64,000 nt of DNA from CBDDEH01 sp965226865 (GTDB lineage: Bacteria > Chloroflexota > Dehalococcoidia > Lucifugimonadales > JAGWBF01), in the NCBI GenBank assembly GCA_965226865.1, contig CBDDEH010000004.1, positions 992,001 to 1,056,000 of the forward strand, in the 5' to 3' direction. The position numbers and the translations under genes were made by a program. The notes beneath the pieces are model-generated. The model saw nothing but the letters and a program-made list of their open reading frames with translations. It searched no databases and was not told where the DNA came from. Each line of letters starts with the position of its first letter. The stretch's first letter is position 1. Shown in pieces: positions 62,798 to 64,000 of this stretch.

Positions 62798-64000
62798 ATG
62801 GAGACTATACTAGACGACGAACTGCTCGACAAAATAACCTCAAGAGGCGTGAACGAGATAATCTCCAAGGTGGAGTTCATCAGGCTCCTCCAAGAGGGAC
62901 GACCTCTACGCCTTAAGATGGGTTTTGACCCCAGCCGCCCGGACATACATCTGGGACACGTTGTTGGATTGCGGAAACTGCGCCAGCTTCAGGAGTTGGG
63001 CCACCAGGTAATTCTGATCGTGGGCGACTGGACGGCCCAGATCGGCGACCCCTCCGGCCAGTCGGCAATGCGCCCTATGCTGAGCCGTGACGAAGTTGTA
63101 GCCAATGCCGAGACGTACATGAAACAGTTCTTCAAAGTGGTGGACAAGGACCGGACTCAGGCCGTGTGGCAGAGCGAATGGTTCGGCACCTTCAACCTGA
63201 CCGACGTGATCGACCTTACGAGAAGGTTTACTGTAGCCCAGTTCCTCGACAGGGACGACTTCTCGAAACGCTTCGAGGAGCACAAGCCGATCGCGATAAC
63301 AGAGCTGCTTTACCCGCTTCTGCAGGCCTACGACTCGGTGGCCATCAAGGCCGACGTGGAGTTTGGCGGGACCGATCAGAAGTTCAACCTGCTTGTGGGG
63401 CGGGAGCTGCAGTCGATGATGGGGCAGCGACCCCAGCAGTGCTTCCTGATGCCGATCCTGGTGGGCACCTTCGGCGTACAAAAGATGAGCAAGAGCCTTG
63501 GCAACTACGTAGCAGTGGAAGACCCGCCCAACGAAATGTACGGTAAGCTGATGTCTTTACCGGACAGACTCATAACCCAGTACTTCGAGTACCTGACAGA
63601 TGTATCTGACAACGAGCTTGATCAGATGCGCATGGGGCTGGCAGATGAGTCTGCTAACCCCATGGAGCTTAAGAAGCGCTTGGCGAGCGATATAACCGGC
63701 CAGTTCCACGGGCGAAATCAAGCACGAGCTGCCCAGGAGTTTTTCGAGCTGGTGGTGCAACGCCGCGAGGCGCCGGATGAAATCGAGCAGCGCTCTCTAA
63801 CGGAATTGGGCCTCAACTCGCATAGCGTTTCGATGCCCGATCTCATGGTAGTTGCAAAATTGGCCGACAGCCGTAGTCAGGCCAAACGCCTTATCAATCA
63901 GGGTGCTGTAGAAATAAACGGTGAAAAGATAGCCGCAGAGAGCGTCGAGTTGACCAACGAAAGCATAATCAAGGTCGGTAAGCGGCGATATATAAAAATC
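62798..64000 (+). CDS. tyrS: Tyrosyl-tRNA synthetase, 3' end outside window
   Basis: The ATG at 62798 is 6 nt after the ribF stop, and 401 codons are open to the window edge. The class I signature HLGH lies in RPDIHLGHVVGLRKLRQL. DWTAQIGDPSGQSAMRPML, VEFGGTDQKFNLLVGREL, and the KMSKS loop (GVQKMSKSLGNYVAVEDPPN) follow. An S4 RNA-binding domain is at the end (DSRSQAKRLINQGAVEINGE). The tail looks nearly complete, with perhaps a few residues missing. Confidence 0.96.
   Translation, partial: METILDDELLDKITSRGVNEIISKVEFIRLLQEGRPLRLKMGFDPSRPDIHLGHVVGLRKLRQLQELGHQVILIVGDWTAQIGDPSGQSAMRPMLSRDEVVANAETYMKQFFKVVDKDRTQAVWQSEWFGTFNLTDVIDLTRRFTVAQFLDRDDFSKRFEEHKPIAITELLYPLLQAYDSVAIKADVEFGGTDQKFNLLVGRELQSMMGQRPQQCFLMPILVGTFGVQKMSKSLGNYVAVEDPPNEMYGKLMSLPDRLITQYFEYLTDVSDNELDQMRMGLADESANPMELKKRLASDITGQFHGRNQARAAQEFFELVVQRREAPDEIEQRSLTELGLNSHSVSMPDLMVVAKLADSRSQAKRLINQGAVEINGEKIAAESVELTNESIIKVGKRRYIKI

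Noticed and set aside
1..64000. CRISPR array or rRNA operon
   Set aside because: I found no regularly spaced repeats of 25-40 bp with unique spacers and no rRNA sequence.

Overview
The window looks like a chromosomal segment of a Chloroflexota bacterium, probably a Dehalococcoidia or SAR202-type lineage. This is an inference from gene content and product resemblance (rpoBC followed by pyrD, a PyrR-controlled pyr operon with a PyrB-PyrI fusion, frequent GTG/TTG starts, HemQ-type heme synthesis). It is not a database result. GC content is moderate to high and most genes have clear AGGAGG-type ribosome sites.

Region 1 (1-1.85 kb): the 5' part of an IscA/ErpA-type iron-sulfur carrier on the minus strand, a frameshifted remnant of an Lhr-like helicase, a frameshifted lipoprotein with two DUF4399 modules, and an intact tRNA-Ile(GAU).

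Region 2 (1.86-17.66 kb): an accessory island lying exactly between the 3' ends of tRNA-Ile and tRNA-Val. Each end carries an outward-reading large serine recombinase preceded by a ribbon-helix-helix gene. The two recombinase genes form a 1545-bp near-identical inverted repeat, each stopping 17 nt short of a tRNA CCA end. Inside are a DUF4377 lipoprotein, a triple-Cache lipoprotein with a solute-binding lipoprotein, a HigBA-like pair, a broken type I restriction gene cut by an IS3-family element, and a leftward operon of seven small overlapping genes. That operon is dominated by a repeated HTH module with a P-(E/D/Q)-D-F-x-E-R-L signature. A divergent XRE regulator plus an ImmA/IrrE-like protein with a C12 tract completes the island. 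Single-base frameshifts concentrate here and are absent from the core genes to the right.

Region 3 (17.8-53.9 kb) is conserved core. It contains rpoB-rpoC-pyrD (minus strand), tRNA-Lys, an acyl-CoA ligase with a PanE-like reductase, an orphan Opp/Dpp permease pair, a degenerate transposase, and the pyrimidine operon pyrR-pyrB(I)-carA followed by carB. Next come a hypoxanthine phosphoribosyltransferase with a nuclease-like N-terminal domain, tsaD, an FmdB zinc ribbon, dtd, tRNA-Ser-miaB-nadA-nadC (minus strand), an Lrp/AsnC regulator with aconitase, and divergent hemQ and a siroheme nitrite/sulfite reductase.

Region 4 (54.4-56.7 kb) is a recently inserted IS1-family element. It has perfect 20-bp terminal repeats, an 8-bp target duplication and two passenger genes. 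Region 5 (56.8-64 kb) returns to core genes: rarA, a CPBP protease, trpA, aroH, aroF, ribF and a partial tyrS.

The observations most worth following are the paired tRNA-anchored recombinases, the HTH-module operon, the passenger-carrying IS1 element, and the nuclease-like HPRT fusion.
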